34,885 nt of DNA from contig NW_019091405.1 of the NCBI RefSeq assembly GCF_001949145.1, positions 1,423,562 to 1,458,446 on the forward strand. Direction: 5' to 3'. Position numbers and translations under genes: made by a program. Below, piece after piece: positions 31,605 to 34,885 of the stretch; positions within the stretch are counted from its first letter, which is position 1, and each line of letters starts with the position of its first letter. The notes under the pieces were generated by a model. It did no database searches, was not told where the DNA came from, and saw nothing but the letters and a program-made list of their open reading frames with translations. Source of the DNA: Acanthaster planci. Taxonomy: Eukaryota > Echinodermata > Asteroidea > Valvatida > Acanthasteridae.

Positions 31605-33898
31605 CTGTACAGGGTGGAAAGATAAGTTTTAGATTTTTCCAAAGTTGACAGCTATCAACATGTGATGATGTCAAGTACATGTATGTGTCTGCATGCAAAT
31701 TAGTTTACTGGTATACCTCGTTAATAAGAGCACAATTAACACAAGATTCTGCTTATAAAAAGGAAATTTTTAGGTCCCTGTCTTTTGTTTTCATTGTTAT
31801 AATTCCTGACAATACAAGGCTCCTGCTATAACAAGGTAATTTGTTAAGTCCAATAAACCTCTTACTAACCAGGTTCAACTGTATCCATAAAAGACATTAC
31901 CTTTATGAACCTAAACGTACATCAGTTAGAAAATTTAAATATCTGAATGGTGTAAAATATTATACCAGTCTTTTTGTAGCACGATCAAGGAAGACAGTTC
32001 TAATCCTTAGACGAAATTATTGAACTTTCTGTGCTACTGAAAGAACAGACACACTGGTTTGACTTGCACCTTTTGATTGCACCTTTGAAATTTTGAAGAT
32101 GGTCGCTTGAGATTAGCAATCTGCCAACCAACCAACCGAGTAGTTGCGAGGCAAGTACAGAATTCTGAAAGCTTCCGACTGCAGCACATTTTACATCATG
32201 TTTCAGCACCAACACATTGCCACCTGCTGTTTGCTTGCATGAAAAACTGCAAGTTGTGCAATACATACATGTACGTACATGTACATGTCTATATGTTTAC
32301 CACTTAGTTCCCCAACAGATATGGAATTGTTCATTCACCTGGTGTGATTATCCTGTAGTGGGCATTGCCATGTCTTGCTTTGTATACGTGCAGTTACAAT
32401 TATCACAGTGATTCATTCATAGGAAAACACATTACAAAGGTGACAAAATGACTAATTTAATGTCAGCCCCCCGCCTTCCAAAAAAAAAAAGATGTAAGTG
32501 GGTTGCAGCTTTTAAATGTACAGGTACTTTTTTTTATTCTACTTTCCTATTTCCACAGACTCTGTTATCCAGAGATAGTCAGCAGCACTACCAGCACCAA
32601 ATGCAAAATGGAAGTGCATCCATTCAATATGCAATGAAATATTTTTTTTTGACATTGGACATTTTTGACATGAATAGTGCCATTTAAAGGGCCATAAGTC
32701 AAGTTTAGGAAATCCTGCACATCCACATACACGTAAACACAGGACAACTTAGACAGGGAAGCCAGTGCAGCTGCAATTATTCCAACACTGCATATATTTG
32801 AAGTATTTAATAATTATTAACAAAATTAGTGCCAGGTGAAATTGATCACAATAAGTGTGCAAGTGGATTGCGCAGTTGCACATCAGCTGTACACAAGACA
32901 TTAAGTTGTCCACTGTTAGAGGAGATCCTCATCAAAGACTGGGGCCACAAATTAACGATGGGGAGAAAACAAAACCTTGATTTGTAAATTCAAGTGACCA
33001 GCATTATCTAATTTTGCCCAACATATTTTCCCACATTGGATGGTATTGAAAATCCTGCAGTTCCCAGAACATTTTTAATGAAATCACCTTCTCTCCTCCA
33101 AAACACAGAAGCTGCCAGGAGGCCCTGATCAAAAGGAAGGTATTTCAACGAGGCAACAGAAAAATAGCTCCAAGTCCACTCCTTTCTCTAAAATTAAAAA
33201 TTGAAAATCCCACAGCCTAGTTTAAAATAAAATTCTGACACACAGGCCTGACTAATTTGATAAATTTTAAACCAGCAAATCTCCAAACTTTAGCCCCCTG
33301 CTCTGATGACCTTAAGAATGAAAAAGGGGGGGGGAAAGTGTTCTAGTTGAAAAAGTTTGGGAAAAAATTTACGATTCACGAATGAGGGCAAGATCGGAAC
33401 ATTGGCCTTTCCATTCACTTTTACCCCAATATGCAACAAACCTAAGGGGGGTCATTAATTTTCTTTCAAATTAGGAATAATGAAATCAGATTTGGAAGAA
33501 CTACATGTAAATCAAACTTGTATCACTGCTATTGGTTTAATTTTGAACCCGGGTGATTTGAAGTTCAAATGGCTAACATCTGTAAAAAATCAATTCAACC
33601 ATCGAGAGTTTCTTAAAATATTGATGTTTGTACGAGCAGTTGTTAAAAACCCTGTAAACGAAGACAAAATTAAACTAAACAAATTTCAATCTATAGAAGA
33701 AATGTTTCTCCATTTGAAATGCCAATCACAGCTGAAACAATGTACCTCCAACTCAATGACCAGCTTGTTGTCTGATGCCTCAATAACACCACAGTCCATG
33801 CCAATTTTATGGGCAGATGCTGGCCGTTTACCTCTGCGTTTCTTAGTCATTTCCTTCAGGTGATGCCTGACGTTGTCTTCTGTCAGAAAAAGTTTATC
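30609..33898 (-). CDS. DNAAF2: DNAAF2/Kintoun, C-terminal part (2 exons seen, 5' end missing)
   Basis: Kintoun is a cytoplasmic PIH/CS-type HSP90 co-chaperone needed to pre-assemble axonemal dynein arms in ciliated cells. Two coding exons are visible, 33898-33746 and 31604-30609, joined in phase 0; they give 382 residues and a TGA stop. The first encodes DKLFLTEDNVRHHLKEM ... CGVIEASDNKLVIELE. This resembles the vertebrate segment where an RLFxxEENVxxFLEE-type stretch is followed by VTDNKI. The protein ends AVTFGNQVMFELDD, like the family's conserved C-terminal FxNxLLYDLD. Between them is a long disordered region: a Ser/Pro-rich part, VSFSEDVVVET, an acidic run, and a lysine run in a KKKKKPKANKRQRKK block. 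The PIH1 and CS-like domains must lie upstream, past the window edge or in unrecognised exons. The donor GTACAT is slightly weak. Confidence 0.82.
31605..33745 (-). other. DNAAF2 intron
   Basis: About 2.1 kb between the two recognised exons. It holds a mariner-like TIR element (31706-31883), ACATGTA-type runs near 32265-32290 and A/T homopolymers. No further exon was recognised. Confidence 0.7.
31706..31883. mobile_element. Small TIR element in DNAAF2 intron
   Basis: The ends TACTGGTATACCTCGTTAAT and (complement of the right end) TACAGTTGAACCTGGTTAGT are imperfect inverted repeats with TA at both borders. An internal CTGCTATAACAAGG resembles the motif in the 29583 element, suggesting related Tc1/mariner-type families. 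Confidence 0.55.
33746..33898 (-). CDS. DNAAF2: DNAAF2 internal exon
   Basis: The 153-bp exon is phase 0 on both sides, with acceptor CCCTCAG and donor GAG/GTACAT. It encodes 51 residues, including TEDNVRHHLKEMTKKRRGKR, a lysine/arginine-rich insertion not expected from vertebrate homologues, followed by a return to the conserved core. Confidence 0.82.
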
Positions 33899-33965
33899 CT
33901 GAGGGAGAAACCATCATTCATAACCCTCTATAATCAATTCAGTTTGATAGATTACGGACTGGAAA

Positions 33966-34125
33966 CAGTGGCATATCCAGTGGGGGGTGGGGGGAACTTC
34001 CCCTTCACAGCTTTTTGAGTAAGGCTTTTGATATGTTTTTCTCCTCCCAACATCATGTTGAATAAGCCTGAAGCCGCATCCACTTTTGAATTTTCCCCCG
34101 ACACCAAAAGCTGGATACACCGCTG
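33966..34125. mobile_element. MITE family B, copy 2 (short form)
   Basis: The termini CAGTGGCATATCCAG and CTGGATACACCGCTG are inverted. The inner segment TTGAATAAGCCTGAAGCCGC closely matches the 21211 copy. At 160 bp it is an internal-deletion derivative. It lies just upstream of the first recognised DNAAF2 exon. Confidence 0.75.
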
Positions 34126-34885
34126 ACCGGAAAACCCTATTTCACGGACATTACTGTATGCGAGCCTTGATATAATGTTGTTTTAACTTCAGTTTTGACA
34201 ATTTGGTTTTCCATTAATTAAAATAAGGCTCAGGAAGTTTATATAAAACAAATCTGCCACAATCTGCCATGTACACGTGTAACAAGAAACCCCTGTCAAG
34301 AGGTTTGCCAGGCAACTTTTTTATAGAGTTGAAATATTCCTAGGAACAGCTCTGCTTAGCACAGCAGTTGTCTCAGTGGGCTCTGGTATCAGTTTTGAAA
34401 GATTGCTCAGCTTAAAAAGCAATTATTTCAAAGCAACAGAGGTTTCCTGGTAAAAGTACATGTACTTTACAATGCAGGTCAGGGTTGAAGTTAAGTATTT
34501 GATATAAAGCGTATTCAGCCAACCAGAGTTCCTATTAGTGAACCCCTCAGGTAGCCAATGTGAACTCTATAGGGTTGGACTGCACATTTCTCAGGCGTAT
34601 ACAAATCCTTCACAACTTCCTGGATTGATTTGGAAGCATTTAGAAGCGTTCAAGTTCAAGATCAGTCATGATGATCTGTAACATTTTCACAGGGTGCCAA
34701 CTTTTTTTGGAGGTCAACAGATCACGTATTGGGAAGGTACACTGATTAGCAATCTCATGTTTATAGTTGGTTCCTACATGTACATTTATTACCCAAAATT
34801 ACATGAAAAACAGTTGACTTTGGTGCAACCTTCCATAACAAAAAATTGAAATGCTTCATTGGAAACACACTGGCCTCCCAAATTA
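34126..34885. other. Upstream intron of DNAAF2 or flank, no exon found
   Basis: The next 5' exon of DNAAF2 would be expected here or beyond. I saw no stretch matching the conserved tryptophan-rich segment that precedes the DKLF exon. AT-rich, no other structure. Confidence 0.45.

Noticed and set aside
30805-31632. 275-codon open frame on the plus strand opposite the DNAAF2 exon
   Set aside because: Low-complexity Ser/Leu translation produced by the GC-rich coding strand; the minus frame has splice sites, phase and family match.
1-34885. CRISPR array, bacterial operon or viral genome
   Set aside because: Spliced genes, interspersed SINE/MITE repeats and an assembly gap show animal nuclear DNA; no regularly spaced direct repeats with unique spacers and no viral gene were seen.

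Overview
The window is animal nuclear DNA, probably from a marine invertebrate. The evidence is AT-rich intergenic DNA with many short interspersed elements, repeated ACATGTA-type motifs, a run of Ns from draft assembly, and spliced genes with phase-consistent GT-AG introns of 0.1-2.5 kb. Gene content (secreted semaphorin, type II Golgi glycosyltransferase, ciliary dynein assembly factor) fits a bilaterian. The repeat texture would suit an echinoderm, hemichordate, cephalochordate or mollusc, but I cannot name the phylum with confidence.

Three genes can be supported and all lie on the minus strand. (1) 15282 down to about 3616: a semaphorin that I reconstruct from 14 coding exons by splice sites and reading phase. 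It has a signal peptide, Sema propeller, PSI cysteine module, a lineage-specific cysteine-rich (Ig-like?) exon and a charged coiled tail. No membrane segment is seen. (2) 20417 down to 18469: a complete two-exon gene for a type II membrane glycosyltransferase of the nucleotide-diphospho-sugar transferase type, with a clear DxD motif. (3) 33898 down to 30609: the last two coding exons of DNAAF2/Kintoun, a co-chaperone for axonemal dynein pre-assembly. Its N-terminal part lies beyond the right edge or was not found.

Introns and intergenic DNA hold most of the unusual structure. There are two families of small inverted-repeat elements with several copies each (3856, 19912, 28729; and 21211, 33966, 8655), and two mariner-like TIR elements (29583, 31706). 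There is also a 22-bp minisatellite in a semaphorin intron (9272-9580), a 72-nt near-perfect hairpin in another (13053), a degenerate satellite that switches orientation (25840-26105), a double tRNA-like SINE beside the assembly gap (24297-24483) and a possible cytochrome P450 relic (26275-26490). No prokaryotic operon, CRISPR array or complete virus is present.

The three genes have no obvious shared pathway; their common strand is probably incidental. All calls are from reading the sequence by eye. Exon boundaries rest on consensus splice sites, phase matching and family resemblance, and no alignment was run.
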